Program-made: the position numbers and the translations under genes | Part shown: positions 36,852 to 45,524 of the stretch, piece after piece | Numbering within the stretch: the stretch's first letter is position 1 | Layout of the letters: each line of letters begins with the position of its first letter | Notes under the pieces: model-generated | Database searches by the model: none | Seen by the model: the letters and a program-made list of their open reading frames with translations, nothing else | What the model was told of the DNA's origin: nothing | IMG/VR virus record: IMGVR_UViG_3300030380_006811 | Location: 55,076-119,075 of that record | Source: a virus | DNA: 64,000 bases | Direction: 5' to 3' (one strand)

Positions 36852-37736
36852 ATGTTAGATTTAAGTAAAAGTCAAGAGTTAAGTAAAGATGAGTTAAGAG
36901 AGATCGCTCCAAGTATCTTCTCAACTAAGCCTTCTCCCGAGGTATCAAAGAAATATTCACATATTCCAACTGATAAGTTAATTGATGATATGAAATTATT
37001 AGGTTGGAAAGCTATTGATGCTAAGGAAGTTAATGCTAGACAAAAAAGTACTAGAGGTTTCCAAAAACACCTTGTAGTATTTAGAAATCCTGATATTGTA
37101 ATTAATCATAATCCAAATGGTTTAACTAAAGATAGTACTTCTCCTACAGGATGGAGAAATTCAGATGGTACTTTCGGTAAGAAAAATAGTGTTGATACTG
37201 TTTTTCCACAAATCCTATTAACTAATTCACATGATGGTAAAAATGCATTTACCTTTACTGCAGGATTATTTAGAATGATCTGTGAAAATGGTTTAGTTGT
37301 TTCTACTAATGAATTTGAAAAAGTAGCAATTAGACATATGGGGTATGATTTTGATGAATTACAAAAGCAAATTACTGAAATGGTTGAAAAATTACCATTA
37401 ACTGTAGAATCAATGAATAAAATGATTGATACTAAAATGGAGCAAAAAGCAATTGTTGATTTTGCTAAAGATATGCTTGCAGTTAGATTCCCAGAAGAGG
37501 AATTAAAAAGAATTACTATTGATATGGATGAATTTATTACTCCAGTTAGACCTGAAGATAAAGGGAAAGATTTATGGAGTGTATTTAATGTAATTCAAGA
37601 AAAAATCATTGAAGGTGATTTTGAGTATACAGTAGGTAGTAAGCATAGAAAAGCTAGACAAATTAAAAACTTTAAACAAGATATGGATTTGAATAGTAAA
37701 ATGTTTGATATTGCACTTGAATACGTTAATGCTTAA
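36852..37736 (+). CDS. DUF932-family protein
   Basis: 294 residues. FPQILLTNSHDGKNAFTFTA followed by GLFRMICENGLVVST (about residues 118-152) is the signature of DUF932, a plasmid/phage-borne family of unknown activity; RGFQKHLVVFRNPDIVI lies in the N-terminal half. The C-terminal half is helical and charged. The gene is likely expressed in the same phase as other genes of the bipartite promoter class. It overlaps the lipoprotein gene by one base. Confidence 0.75.
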   Translation: MLDLSKSQELSKDELREIAPSIFSTKPSPEVSKKYSHIPTDKLIDDMKLLGWKAIDAKEVNARQKSTRGFQKHLVVFRNPDIVINHNPNGLTKDSTSPTGWRNSDGTFGKKNSVDTVFPQILLTNSHDGKNAFTFTAGLFRMICENGLVVSTNEFEKVAIRHMGYDFDELQKQITEMVEKLPLTVESMNKMIDTKMEQKAIVDFAKDMLAVRFPEEELKRITIDMDEFITPVRPEDKGKDLWSVFNVIQEKIIEGDFEYTVGSKHRKARQIKNFKQDMDLNSKMFDIALEYVNA

Positions 37737-38368
37737 TGAAAAAGTTTATTTACATAACCTTAATAAGTTTCCTTTGGGCGTGTAGCCCAGAGGAGCTTAT
37801 TGAAAATTACCCATGTATAGGGGATTGTGATACAGCTTTTTATATTGATCCTTTAGTATCACCTGGTGTTTATCAAGACGAAAATGGATATTGGCATATT
37901 GAACATCAAGGATATAATTATTTTACTATTAAAGGTAATACTAGTGAATTGCATCCTGATTATGTTGTTAATGATGTTCCCTTAATTGAAACCGTTTTTG
38001 ATTCTAATTATTGGGTTTGGATTGATAGTATAACATTTACAGTTCCATTATATAGTGTATTAAGTTATTTTACAGATGGTAATTATAATAATCCAATTCC
38101 TATAGGCAATTTAACATATACTATAGAGGATATGGCTGATGTTCATCCTCCCTTAAATATTGTTGGTTATTCGGTAAACCCCAATCAGTGTTTTGATTGT
38201 CCTTATTCTGAAACACTTATAGGTACTTATAGTAAGTATAATTATACACCTCAACAACAAATATTTTTTGATAATGAAATGGTAGGAGATACAGCTACAG
38301 TATTTGTAAAAACGGTATTTAATAGTGAAATTGAAGTTGAAAAAGAATTTAATATTATATTTGAATAA
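37736..38368 (+). CDS. Predicted lipoprotein (possible surface-exposed)
   Basis: 210 residues. A signal peptide with lipobox LWAC (Cys16) is followed by SPEE, an acidic motif like the lipoprotein export signal (LES) that directs lipoproteins to the cell surface in Bacteroidota. Several Cys residues (CIGDC, QCFDCPYSE) may form disulphides. The rest is strand-rich with Tyr/Asp (VFDSNYWVWIDSITFTVPLY). Phage lipoproteins commonly block superinfection at the surface; that role is inferred. No homologue recognised. The gene overlaps neighbours by one base each. Confidence 0.7.
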   Translation: MKKFIYITLISFLWACSPEELIENYPCIGDCDTAFYIDPLVSPGVYQDENGYWHIEHQGYNYFTIKGNTSELHPDYVVNDVPLIETVFDSNYWVWIDSITFTVPLYSVLSYFTDGNYNNPIPIGNLTYTIEDMADVHPPLNIVGYSVNPNQCFDCPYSETLIGTYSKYNYTPQQQIFFDNEMVGDTATVFVKTVFNSEIEVEKEFNIIFE

Positions 38369-38505
38369 TGAATTATCAAATTAAAGAACAATTGTATTTA
38401 AAAATAAATAAAGCCATTGATTCATTGGAATCTAGAGATATAAATGGTACCTTACTAATATTAGAAAGTTTAAGAAAAGAAATACAGGATAATATTTACG
38501 ATTAA
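38368..38505 (+). CDS. Small helical protein (45 residues)
   Basis: MNYQIKEQLYLKINKAIDSL, ending EIQDNIYD; predicted coiled coil. Starts on the last base of the lipoprotein stop and ends just before the next gene. Function unknown. Confidence 0.55.
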   Translation: MNYQIKEQLYLKINKAIDSLESRDINGTLLILESLRKEIQDNIYD

Positions 38506-38509
38506 AATT

Positions 38510-38692
38510 ATGACAAAAGAAGAACAAAAAATAGAATTAATTAATGACCTAATTGCTACTTCAACCGTGTTAGATGAATTATGGAATTATCACCCTAATA
38601 ACCCTGATAGAAAAGATGTGGTTAATGAATATGAAACTCTTAAGAAAATTCAGAGTGATATTGAAAAAGAAATAGCTGAGTTGGAGAAGTAG
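38510..38692 (+). CDS. Small helical protein (60 residues)
   Basis: Charged, helical (MTKEEQKIELINDLIATST, ending EKEIAELEK). Follows the 45-residue gene by 4 bases; a late-type promoter comes next. Function unknown. Confidence 0.5.
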   Translation: MTKEEQKIELINDLIATSTVLDELWNYHPNNPDRKDVVNEYETLKKIQSDIEKEIAELEK

Positions 38693-38694
38693 TA

Positions 38695-38709
38695 CATATT
38701 TATAACCAA
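38695..38709 (+). promoter_or_regulatory. Late-type promoter (TATTTATAA box)
   Basis: TATTTATAA core at 38697-38705 followed by CCAAA, 13 bases before the ATG of the nuclease gene at 38718. Confidence 0.55.
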
Positions 38710-38717
38710 ACGTTATT

Positions 38718-39062
38718 ATGTACATATATAAAGCAAAATGTTTAAGAGTCGTTGATGGAGATACCGTTGATGCTCAAATAGACTTAGGATTTGATACCCA
38801 TAAAGTCATCAGAATAAGATTAGTTGGTGTTAATGCTGCCGAATCTCGTACTCGTGATCTTGAAGAAAAAGCAAGGGGTTTAGCTGCTAAACAATTTGTA
38901 AAAGATATTTTAAGTAAACATAAAAATGAATTTATTTTGCACTCTCAAGGTGTTGGTAAGTATGGAAGATGTTTAGGAGAAATATTTTTAGGGGATGTAA
39001 AACTAAATGATTTATTAATTACAGAAGGACATGCTGTAGAATATTTTGGAGGTAAAAGATGA
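38718..39062 (+). CDS. Staphylococcal nuclease-like (SNase/thermonuclease) protein
   Basis: 114 residues. RVVDGDTVDAQIDLGFDTHK, VRLVGVN-type IRIRLVGVNAAESRT, and GKYGRCLGEIFLGD carry the conserved D, R and E of the SNase active site; LNDLLITEGHAVEYFGG is the typical end. SNase domains cut DNA and RNA with calcium. No signal peptide is seen, so it would act in the cytoplasm, for instance on host nucleic acid. It is linked to a late-type promoter. Overlaps the next gene by 4 bases. Confidence 0.82.
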   Translation: MYIYKAKCLRVVDGDTVDAQIDLGFDTHKVIRIRLVGVNAAESRTRDLEEKARGLAAKQFVKDILSKHKNEFILHSQGVGKYGRCLGEIFLGDVKLNDLLITEGHAVEYFGGKR

Positions 39063-39484
39063 TAGATAAGGATAAAATATTTCAATTGTTTGTTGATGGG
39101 AAAGAAATTAGTGATGAAAAAACTAAATCTGAGATAAAAGAATTTATGAACGGCCCATTTGCTAAGATTGGAATGTTTGTTAAATTAATCCAAAACCATA
39201 AAATATTCCATCAAAAACTTGAAAAATTTCTTAAAAAAGAACAACCTAATTATAATGTCCAATCTACTAAAGAAGCATCGGAACATACGATTTATAACAG
39301 ATCGTGGTCATATATTAAAAATATTAGTTTAGATGATAGTGATGATGTAAATGCAATTATAAATTTTGACAATAAGGTATTCAATCAGGCATTAGAAGGT
39401 GCTATTAGATTTTTTGAACAGTATGAGGAATATGAAAAATGTGCCCATCTCCATAATATTCAGGAAGTAGTTAAAAGAATTTAA
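39059..39484 (+). CDS. Unrecognised 141-residue protein
   Basis: Charged and helical (KIFQLFVDGKEISDEKTKSE, IRFFEQYEEYEKCAHLHNI). The arrangement suggests a small all-helical domain. It follows the nuclease gene with a 4-base overlap. After it, 133 bases without a gene contain a purine-rich stretch (39540-39590). Confidence 0.5.
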   Translation: MIDKDKIFQLFVDGKEISDEKTKSEIKEFMNGPFAKIGMFVKLIQNHKIFHQKLEKFLKKEQPNYNVQSTKEASEHTIYNRSWSYIKNISLDDSDDVNAIINFDNKVFNQALEGAIRFFEQYEEYEKCAHLHNIQEVVKRI

Positions 39485-39617
39485 AAAATAATTTGGATTA
39501 GTAAAATACTCCACGTACCTTAGGATTACAGGTTTGTTAGAAAAAAGGGAATAAGAAGGAGTGGGAATAAAGGTAATAAAAGGGTTATGAGACACCCTGT
39601 TAATCAATAAAATAAAT

Positions 39618-39782
39618 ATGAAAAATCAAGAATACGTTATCAGATTACTTGAAAGGTTAGAAGATAAATTCGCACAATTAGAATTTATAACTACCAGACA
39701 AGAACCATTAGAAACTTATAAGAAAGTTATTAATGAAAGCAAAGAAATAATATCAGACGTTAAATCAGCAATAGAAAGATAA
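39618..39782 (+). CDS. Small helical protein (54 residues)
   Basis: MKNQEYVIRLLERLEDKFAQ continuing to VKSAIER; predicted helical hairpin. It ends 13 bases before the HD gene. Function unknown. Confidence 0.5.
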   Translation: MKNQEYVIRLLERLEDKFAQLEFITTRQEPLETYKKVINESKEIISDVKSAIER

Positions 39783-39795
39783 ATAAATAAAGGTT

Positions 39796-40569
39796 ATGAA
39801 ATTAACAGCAGAACAAATCCAATCAAATTGGGAAGTATTCCTAAACAATATAAAAGTACACATCCCAGGAAATAGGGGTGAGCAATTGATTAATTTTTAT
39901 AAACGTTACGAAGAACGTGTTATATTAATGCCAGCTGCTCATAAAAAAGAATATCATGGGGCATTCCCAGGAGGTTATGTTGCTCATGTAAATAGAGTAG
40001 TTGATGGATCCCTTAGATTATATGATATGTGGGAAGAAATGGGTTGTGATATGACTACATTTACTAAAGAAGAATTAGTATTCTCTGCTATTAATCATGA
40101 CCTAGGTAAAATGGGAGATAAAGACCATGAATCATATATCCCTCAGACCGACCAATGGAGAAAAGATAAGCTAGGTGAGGATTACATGTTTAATAAACAA
40201 TTAGCATTTTGTTCTGTACCTGATAGAGGTTTATTTTTATTACAACAGCATGATATTTCTTATTCATTTAATGAAATGGTAGCCATTCAAACTCATGATG
40301 GTTTATACGATGATGCTAATGTAAAATATCTTAAAACTTTCTTACCTGAACAAAAACCCCGTACATCACTTCCATATATCTTACACCAGGCAGATTTAAT
40401 GGCTGCTCGTATAGAATTTGAACAGGAATGGTTACCTAAATTAAAAGAAAAAAATAGCGTGGAACCACAAAAAAAGAATTTTACCTTAAAGTCAAAATCA
40501 ACAGCAAAATCAAAGGCCCTAAATACAGTTTCAAGCCCAGGGTTGAAAAATATGCTAGATAGTTTATGA
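39796..40569 (+). CDS. HD-domain phosphohydrolase
   Basis: 257 residues. Metal ligands: His64 in PGGYVAHVNRVVDG, His101-Asp102 in INHDLGKMGD, later His in QTHDGLY and Asp in LHQADLMAARIE. This is the H...HD...H...D set of HD phosphohydrolases, which hydrolyse nucleotides or cyclic signals. The C-terminal 50 residues are basic and disordered (KNFTLKSKSTAKSKALN). Its role could be dNTP supply or removal of a host signal; sequence does not decide. The start has the AAAGGTTATG context. Overlaps the next gene by 4 bases. Confidence 0.78.
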   Translation: MKLTAEQIQSNWEVFLNNIKVHIPGNRGEQLINFYKRYEERVILMPAAHKKEYHGAFPGGYVAHVNRVVDGSLRLYDMWEEMGCDMTTFTKEELVFSAINHDLGKMGDKDHESYIPQTDQWRKDKLGEDYMFNKQLAFCSVPDRGLFLLQQHDISYSFNEMVAIQTHDGLYDDANVKYLKTFLPEQKPRTSLPYILHQADLMAARIEFEQEWLPKLKEKNSVEPQKKNFTLKSKSTAKSKALNTVSSPGLKNMLDSL

Positions 40570-40841
40570 TATTAGAGATTATAATTGGAATATTGGGTTT
40601 ATTAGTCGTTATCTTAGGGTATACGACTTTTAACCTTTTACGTAAAAATGAAAGAGCAGAAGATATTATAGTTCAGTATAATGATTATTTAACTGAATTT
40701 AATAAACAGATTTCATTTACAAGTGAACGTTTATCTAAAATAGATGCTAAGGGTACATTTGAAAGTGATGATGAAATTGGTTGGTTTTTTAAGCAAATAA
40801 AAAATTTACAGGAGGGAATAGATAAATTCCGCATTAACTAA
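40566..40841 (+). CDS. Small membrane-anchored coiled-coil protein
   Basis: 91 residues. An N-terminal membrane helix (LEIIIGILGLLVVILGYTTF) and a charged helical tail ending in IDKFRIN. A tiny protein with the design of membrane-tethered coils, just before the late sigma factor; function unknown. Confidence 0.5.
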   Translation: MILEIIIGILGLLVVILGYTTFNLLRKNERAEDIIVQYNDYLTEFNKQISFTSERLSKIDAKGTFESDDEIGWFFKQIKNLQEGIDKFRIN

Positions 40842-40844
40842 CTA

Positions 40845-41549
40845 ATGGTAAGAAAAAGAAGAAAAAAGAGTAAAAATTATTTTACTCAAGAGACAGAGGA
40901 CTATATTGTAAAATACAATAATGAACCAGACCCAGAAGTAAGAAGTAAGATATATGAAGAACATATCCATTATCCTTTTTTTAAACTCACCCAAAATATC
41001 ATTCATACATTTAAATTTTACCATACAGAAGTAGAAAATTTAGAACATCTTCAACATGAAATAATTACATTTCTTTTATCTAAAATGCATTTATTTGACC
41101 CAGGTAGGGGAGCAAAAGCATATTCTTACTTTGGTACTATAGTAAAACGTTGGTTAATATTATATAATACTAAAAATTATAATAAAAAAATTAAAAAAGT
41201 TGAGGTTGATATTTTAACCGGTGAAAATTCTACTCATATCTACAATATAGGAGATGATAAAGTAAAAAGTGATTTAGATAAGTATGTTGATTTATTTGTA
41301 ACATACACTAGTGAAAATATTTTAGAATTATTCCCAAAGAAAAATGATGCTCAAATAGCAGATGCAATTTTAGAATTATTTAGAAAAAGGGAGTCAATAG
41401 AAGTATTTAATAAAAAAGCATTATATATCTACATTAGAGAAATGGTAGATGTTAAAACTCCCAAAATTACTAAAATAGCAGACAAACTTCACGATATATT
41501 TAAATCACAATATATATTTTATTTAGAAAACGGCTACGCTAGATTCTAA
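40845..41549 (+). CDS. 55: Late transcription sigma factor (gp55-like)
   Basis: 234 residues; T4 gp55 is 185. A basic start (VRKRRKKSKNYF), then the sigma region 2-like segment: LSKMHLFDPGRGAKAYSYFG and TIVKRWLILYNTKN (about residues 84-120), which correspond to the FNPE...FAYFTQI region of gp55. gp55 directs host RNA polymerase to late promoters that have only a -10 box. The window's compact TATTTATAA boxes, located before virion genes, are the natural targets. In T4 it works together with the gp45 clamp, encoded here at 1.9 kb. The next late-type box is 16 bases after its stop. Confidence 0.8.
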   Translation: MVRKRRKKSKNYFTQETEDYIVKYNNEPDPEVRSKIYEEHIHYPFFKLTQNIIHTFKFYHTEVENLEHLQHEIITFLLSKMHLFDPGRGAKAYSYFGTIVKRWLILYNTKNYNKKIKKVEVDILTGENSTHIYNIGDDKVKSDLDKYVDLFVTYTSENILELFPKKNDAQIADAILELFRKRESIEVFNKKALYIYIREMVDVKTPKITKIADKLHDIFKSQYIFYLENGYARF

Positions 41550-41563
41550 CCCTTTTCTATATC

Positions 41564-41580
41564 CATATTTATAACAAAAT
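41564..41580 (+). promoter_or_regulatory. Late-type promoter for the baseplate operon
   Basis: TATTTATAA core at 41566-41574 followed by CAAAAT, 13 bases before the ATG at 41587. It begins the large baseplate module. Confidence 0.65.
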
Positions 41581-41586
41581 AACATT

Positions 41587-41943
41587 ATGGGATCATTAGA
41601 TAATATTGTATTTAAAAAGAAAAAATTTTCGGATATATTAAGCGAAATTTACGATAACCAAAAAAGAAAAGAAGCCCAAATCACCGGATTAATATCGGAA
41701 TTAAAACCTTTAATTAATGATATAGGTGATGCTACTTTAATTGTTCCACTTATTAAAGAATATATGGAAATTGGTGTTCGTAACGATGAACAATTAATTA
41801 AAATGGCTACTATAGTACAGCGTGCGCTTAACAATAGCAGCGGTGAAGATTCACTTGGTATAACGGATGAAGAAAAAAAACAATTAATGGAAGAATTAGA
41901 TAAATTAAATTCTAATTTCGAAGAAAAAAAGGATGGCAAATAA
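41587..41943 (+). CDS. Unrecognised protein at the head of the baseplate operon
   Basis: 118 residues, helical and charged (VFKKKKFSDILSEIYDNQKR and a C-terminal EEKKQLMEELDKL). First gene of the operon, overlapping the spike-like gene by 11 bases. It could be a baseplate or tail assembly protein; no family recognised. Confidence 0.55.
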   Translation: MGSLDNIVFKKKKFSDILSEIYDNQKRKEAQITGLISELKPLINDIGDATLIVPLIKEYMEIGVRNDEQLIKMATIVQRALNNSSGEDSLGITDEEKKQLMEELDKLNSNFEEKKDGK

Positions 41944-43249
41944 TTTAGGATTTAGTGGATTAAATAATACCCTTAATTCTCAAGACCCTACCCAAGAAAT
42001 ATTCCAAAATTTAAATATATTAAATAATAAATTTATTTCTGGGAGAGTAGTTGATATTATTATTAGTAACACTCATCCTTTATTTAATGAAGAAGGAGGT
42101 TGGGGAGGCTTAGGTACTATATTTTTTGAATCAACGGATAATTTAACACAAAATAAACCAGAGGTACAATCTTCGGCCCAACCTTTAATACCATATTTAA
42201 AAAATTATCCTTTAGTAAATGAAATAGTAATAATATTTTCATTACCTTCTAAAAATGTAGATCCCACATCTCAAAATTCATTAATTAATAGATATTATTA
42301 TGTAAACCCAATTAGCCTTTGGAATAGTAATCATCATAATGCATACCCAAACACATACCAACCCAGTACAAACAACCCACCAGAAAAAACATACCAAGAA
42401 ATAGAATCAGGCTCTCCTAGAGTAAATAAACCTAACCAAGAAGAAATTACTTTAAATAGCCCATTAATCGGAGGCACATTTGAAGAAAGATCAAACGTTC
42501 ACCCCATAATGCCATTTGCAGGGGATATAATAAATGAAGGAAGATGGGGTAATTCTATAAGATTAGGAAGTACAGTTACTGGTTCTAATAACACAAGTGA
42601 TTATCAAAGCACATGGTCCGATGTAGGTAATAATGGAGATCCTATTATGATATTTAAAAATGGTCAACCAACAGATTCTGGAGAATCGGGGTGGTTACCT
42701 ATAGTAGAAAACATTAAAAAGGATTTATCTTCTATTTATATGACTTCTTATCAAAAGATAAGATTAAGAGCGGCAAGTGAAAACTTCTCAGCACTATCAC
42801 CAGAACCCCTTTTACCAAGAGAATATTTTAACCCTCAAATTATTTTAAATTCTGGACGATTAATATTTAACGCTAATGAAGATAGTATTATAATTAGTGC
42901 TAATGATTCTGTAGCAATATCATCAAATAAACAAATAGGATTAACATCAGATACAGTTAGTATAGTCGCAGATAAAATTAAATTAGGGAATGCTGCTGCA
43001 GACACACCAGCCATTTTAGGGGGTCCTTTTATAGAGCAATTTAGAGTTTTAGTTGAACAAATTCAAACATTAGGTTTTGCATGTTCAAGTTTAGAAGGGT
43101 ATGATCCAACTGCTACTAATATAGAAACAACAGGAATTGATGCTGCGGGTCAAGCTTTGGAAGAAACATGTCAAAATATATTAAATTTACTACCTAGTGA
43201 AAATAAATCAACTTCACCTTTATTGTCTAATAATATAAGAGTATCATAA
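41933..43249 (+). CDS. Baseplate hub/spike-like protein (gp5-type C-terminus)
   Basis: 438 residues. The C-terminal third has runs of short strands: GRLIFNANEDSIIISANDSV, AISSNKQIGLTSDTVSIVAD and KIKLGNAAADTPAILGG. This is the repeat type of the triple-stranded beta-helix in gp5/VgrG-like tail spikes. The N-terminal part, with VNEIVIIFSLPSKN, resembles an OB-like domain. No lysozyme domain is seen, unlike T4 gp5. The spike pierces the outer membrane. It is followed by hub-like, gp25 and gp6 genes. Confidence 0.62.
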   Translation: MANNLGFSGLNNTLNSQDPTQEIFQNLNILNNKFISGRVVDIIISNTHPLFNEEGGWGGLGTIFFESTDNLTQNKPEVQSSAQPLIPYLKNYPLVNEIVIIFSLPSKNVDPTSQNSLINRYYYVNPISLWNSNHHNAYPNTYQPSTNNPPEKTYQEIESGSPRVNKPNQEEITLNSPLIGGTFEERSNVHPIMPFAGDIINEGRWGNSIRLGSTVTGSNNTSDYQSTWSDVGNNGDPIMIFKNGQPTDSGESGWLPIVENIKKDLSSIYMTSYQKIRLRAASENFSALSPEPLLPREYFNPQIILNSGRLIFNANEDSIIISANDSVAISSNKQIGLTSDTVSIVADKIKLGNAAADTPAILGGPFIEQFRVLVEQIQTLGFACSSLEGYDPTATNIETTGIDAAGQALEETCQNILNLLPSENKSTSPLLSNNIRVS

Positions 43250-44739
43250 TGGAAGAATTAAACCCAAATAATGTTGGTGGAGTTGGTACTCAAACTTATT
43301 TAGCATCAGTTTCGACTATTGTAAATGGAGTAAATGATGTTGCTTACATTAATTTAATAACAATAAATGATGGTTCACTACAAACTGAAACCGTTTCTTT
43401 ATTAGAAGACCCTAGACCCAATAAATTTTCTGAACCTGAATTTAGTTTACCGAATGACCAATTAATACAAAATGCTTTAGAACAACTCCAAATTGATGAT
43501 AATGTAGAAATTGGCACTTACCTAATTCAGGAAACACAATACTTTGAAGTACCTAATACTATAAAGAAGGAATATATTATCCAAGGTACTGTAATTGACT
43601 TTTATAAACAAAAACCCATAAAAGGAGCAAAATTGTTGCTGCCTCTTCCTGGTACTAAATTTGATACCAAAACAGATAAAAATGGTAAATTTAAAATTAA
43701 GGCAACTTATCCTATAGATAAAGATACAGAGAAAGTTACCTTAAGACCTCCAATTTTAGTAACTGCAAATGGTTATATTCCAAAAAAGATAACCCCATAT
43801 GCCCTTGACCAAACAATAAGAGAAGATCTTAGAACTACTGAATTAAAGTCAACAAAAGGGTTAACTGATGAAGCTAAAGCTAAAATAGCAGCAGTTGGGA
43901 AAAAGATAATAGCTTCTATTCAAGCTTTAAAGGCAACAAAAATGTCATTTAAAGTTTTACTTAAAAAATTTGTTAAAATAGTTAAAGAAAGATTAATTCC
44001 TTTTCTTTTAAACATGTTAGCTGCCTTTTTAATAGGTAAATTAAGTGATATTCTTTCTGGTAAATTATCAATACAAGACGCCCAAGCACCATGTCCCACC
44101 CCAGAAGAAATAGCAAGATTAATTAATAAAAGAAATAGGGTTGTAAGACAGTTAAACCAAATATATAAAATATTAGATACTGCATTAAAAGTATCAGGAA
44201 TTCTTGGTGGTGTAGCAACTATATTTTTAGTAGCAGCTGATATTATTAAAAAGATCCCATTACCTACATCTGTACCACCTGGAGTAGGTATCCCAACTTC
44301 AGCAATTTTACAATTTCAAGATAAAATTAGCAAATTTGAGGCACTAGCTGAACTTTTACAAGCTATATCCTTTGCTTTAATGGGTGTTCTGTTTGTATTA
44401 TTAGCTTTATTAAAACAAGCTATACAATTACTCAAATTGCTAGATTTCCAATTACAAAGATGTAGTGTAGATAATGAAGATTTAGAAAGTTTGAATTTTA
44501 TTTTAGCTGATGATGTTGAAGAAGATACTACTCCTGATACATCTGTTAATGGATTTACATTACAAGTAAAAACTGATGTTAAGGGAGGAGTCGGATCATT
44601 AAAAAGAAGATTTGCAGTTGCTTTAAATACTCAAGGAGTACAAGCTTTAAAAGGAGAGCCTTCATTTAGTGCAAGTGAAAAAATACTTATTGATGAACTT
44701 GCATTTTATATCCGATCAAATAATTTAAAAGCTAATTAG
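43249..44739 (+). CDS. Baseplate-associated protein with a carboxypeptidase-regulatory-like domain
   Basis: 496 residues. At about residues 105-190, YIIQGTVIDFYKQKPIKGAK and DTKTDKNGKFKIKATYP show the G-x-V-x-D ... P-x-x-GA ... T-x-x-x-G-x-F layout of CarboxypepD_reg-like Ig folds, common in Bacteroidota. Hydrophobic segments follow (LIPFLLNMLAAFLIGKLSD; VATIFLVAADIIKKI; LMGVLFVLLALLKQAI), unusual for a baseplate component and perhaps used at the host membrane. Function inferred from location only. Confidence 0.5.
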   Translation: MEELNPNNVGGVGTQTYLASVSTIVNGVNDVAYINLITINDGSLQTETVSLLEDPRPNKFSEPEFSLPNDQLIQNALEQLQIDDNVEIGTYLIQETQYFEVPNTIKKEYIIQGTVIDFYKQKPIKGAKLLLPLPGTKFDTKTDKNGKFKIKATYPIDKDTEKVTLRPPILVTANGYIPKKITPYALDQTIREDLRTTELKSTKGLTDEAKAKIAAVGKKIIASIQALKATKMSFKVLLKKFVKIVKERLIPFLLNMLAAFLIGKLSDILSGKLSIQDAQAPCPTPEEIARLINKRNRVVRQLNQIYKILDTALKVSGILGGVATIFLVAADIIKKIPLPTSVPPGVGIPTSAILQFQDKISKFEALAELLQAISFALMGVLFVLLALLKQAIQLLKLLDFQLQRCSVDNEDLESLNFILADDVEEDTTPDTSVNGFTLQVKTDVKGGVGSLKRRFAVALNTQGVQALKGEPSFSASEKILIDELAFYIRSNNLKAN

Positions 44740-44742
44740 TCT

Positions 44743-44757
44743 AATATTTATAATAAA
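44743..44757 (+). promoter_or_regulatory. Late-type promoter (TATTTATAA box)
   Basis: TATTTATAA core at 44745-44753 followed by TAAA, 15 bases before the ATG at 44768; it separates the hub-like genes from the wedge genes. Confidence 0.6.
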
Positions 44758-44767
44758 TCAATATACT

Positions 44768-45112
44768 ATGAAATTAAGTCAATTAAAATCAATTGTAAAA
44801 GATGCTGTAAAAGAAGCAATACAAGAAGAAATGAAAGATATTCTTCTTGAAGCAATAAAAGTTCCAAAAACAACTATACAAGAAAACCAAGTGCAAAAAT
44901 CTATGCCCCAATCAGATAAAGCTCAACTAAGAGAAAATATGATGAGTGTATTAGATGGAATGAGACCTGGAGCGGATGGAACATTAAATGCTAATACTTC
45001 AAATACACCTTTGGCAGTAAGTGGATTTGGTGATACTACTTCTCCTAATGGTAAATTACCTGAAGGAAATGTTAGTATGGATCAGATAATGGGTTTAATG
45101 AATAAAAGATAA
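44768..45112 (+). CDS. Unrecognised 114-residue protein before gp25
   Basis: An N-terminal helix (KLSQLKSIVKDAVKEAIQEE) and a disordered Ser/Thr/Gly/Asn-rich rest ending DQIMGLMNKR. First gene behind a late-type promoter, 4 bases before gp25. The helix could be an assembly peptide. No family recognised. Confidence 0.5.
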   Translation: MKLSQLKSIVKDAVKEAIQEEMKDILLEAIKVPKTTIQENQVQKSMPQSDKAQLRENMMSVLDGMRPGADGTLNANTSNTPLAVSGFGDTTSPNGKLPEGNVSMDQIMGLMNKR

Positions 45113-45116
45113 TTAA

Positions 45117-45524
45117 ATGGCATTTGGAGCAACTAAAATATTCCCCAATGACCAAAGGCCAAGAGTCGCAATTGGTTTTGACCTTCCTTTAAATGGAGGT
45201 GGGGTATTTACTCCAAATTATCAAACAAAAGATGCTATAAAAAGTAATTTAATTAACTATTTTTTAACTAACCCTGGGGAAAGACCTGGTAATCCAACAT
45301 TTGGGGCTGGGTTAAGAGAATTTGTATTTAGTCAAATAGATCAAAAGGATTTTACATTTATAAAAGATGATATTCAAGTAAAATTAACAGCTTTTTTCCC
45401 CAATGTGCTAGTAAAGGAAATATCAGTTTTACCAACAGAAACAGAAAATGAAATTAATATAAACATAACCTATAGTGTAGAAGATACAGGGATAAATGAT
45501 GCACTATCATTAAGCTTTAACTAA
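45117..45524 (+). CDS. 25: Baseplate wedge protein gp25-like
   Basis: 135 residues, the length of T4 gp25 (132). NYFLTNPGERPGNPTFGAGL and REFVFSQIDQ (about residues 49-78) are the conserved core of the gp25/GPW family; the second half alternates strand and helix. gp25 sits between the wedge and the sheath start in contractile tails. It overlaps the gp6-like gene by one base, which matches the gp25-gp6 neighbourhood of other T4-like phages. Confidence 0.88.
   Translation: MAFGATKIFPNDQRPRVAIGFDLPLNGGGVFTPNYQTKDAIKSNLINYFLTNPGERPGNPTFGAGLREFVFSQIDQKDFTFIKDDIQVKLTAFFPNVLVKEISVLPTETENEININITYSVEDTGINDALSLSFN

Noticed and set aside
39485-39617. Short frame beginning near 39588 (MRHPVNQ) and a purine-rich stretch
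   Set aside because: Too short and without overlap or start context; the stretch shows no paired arms.
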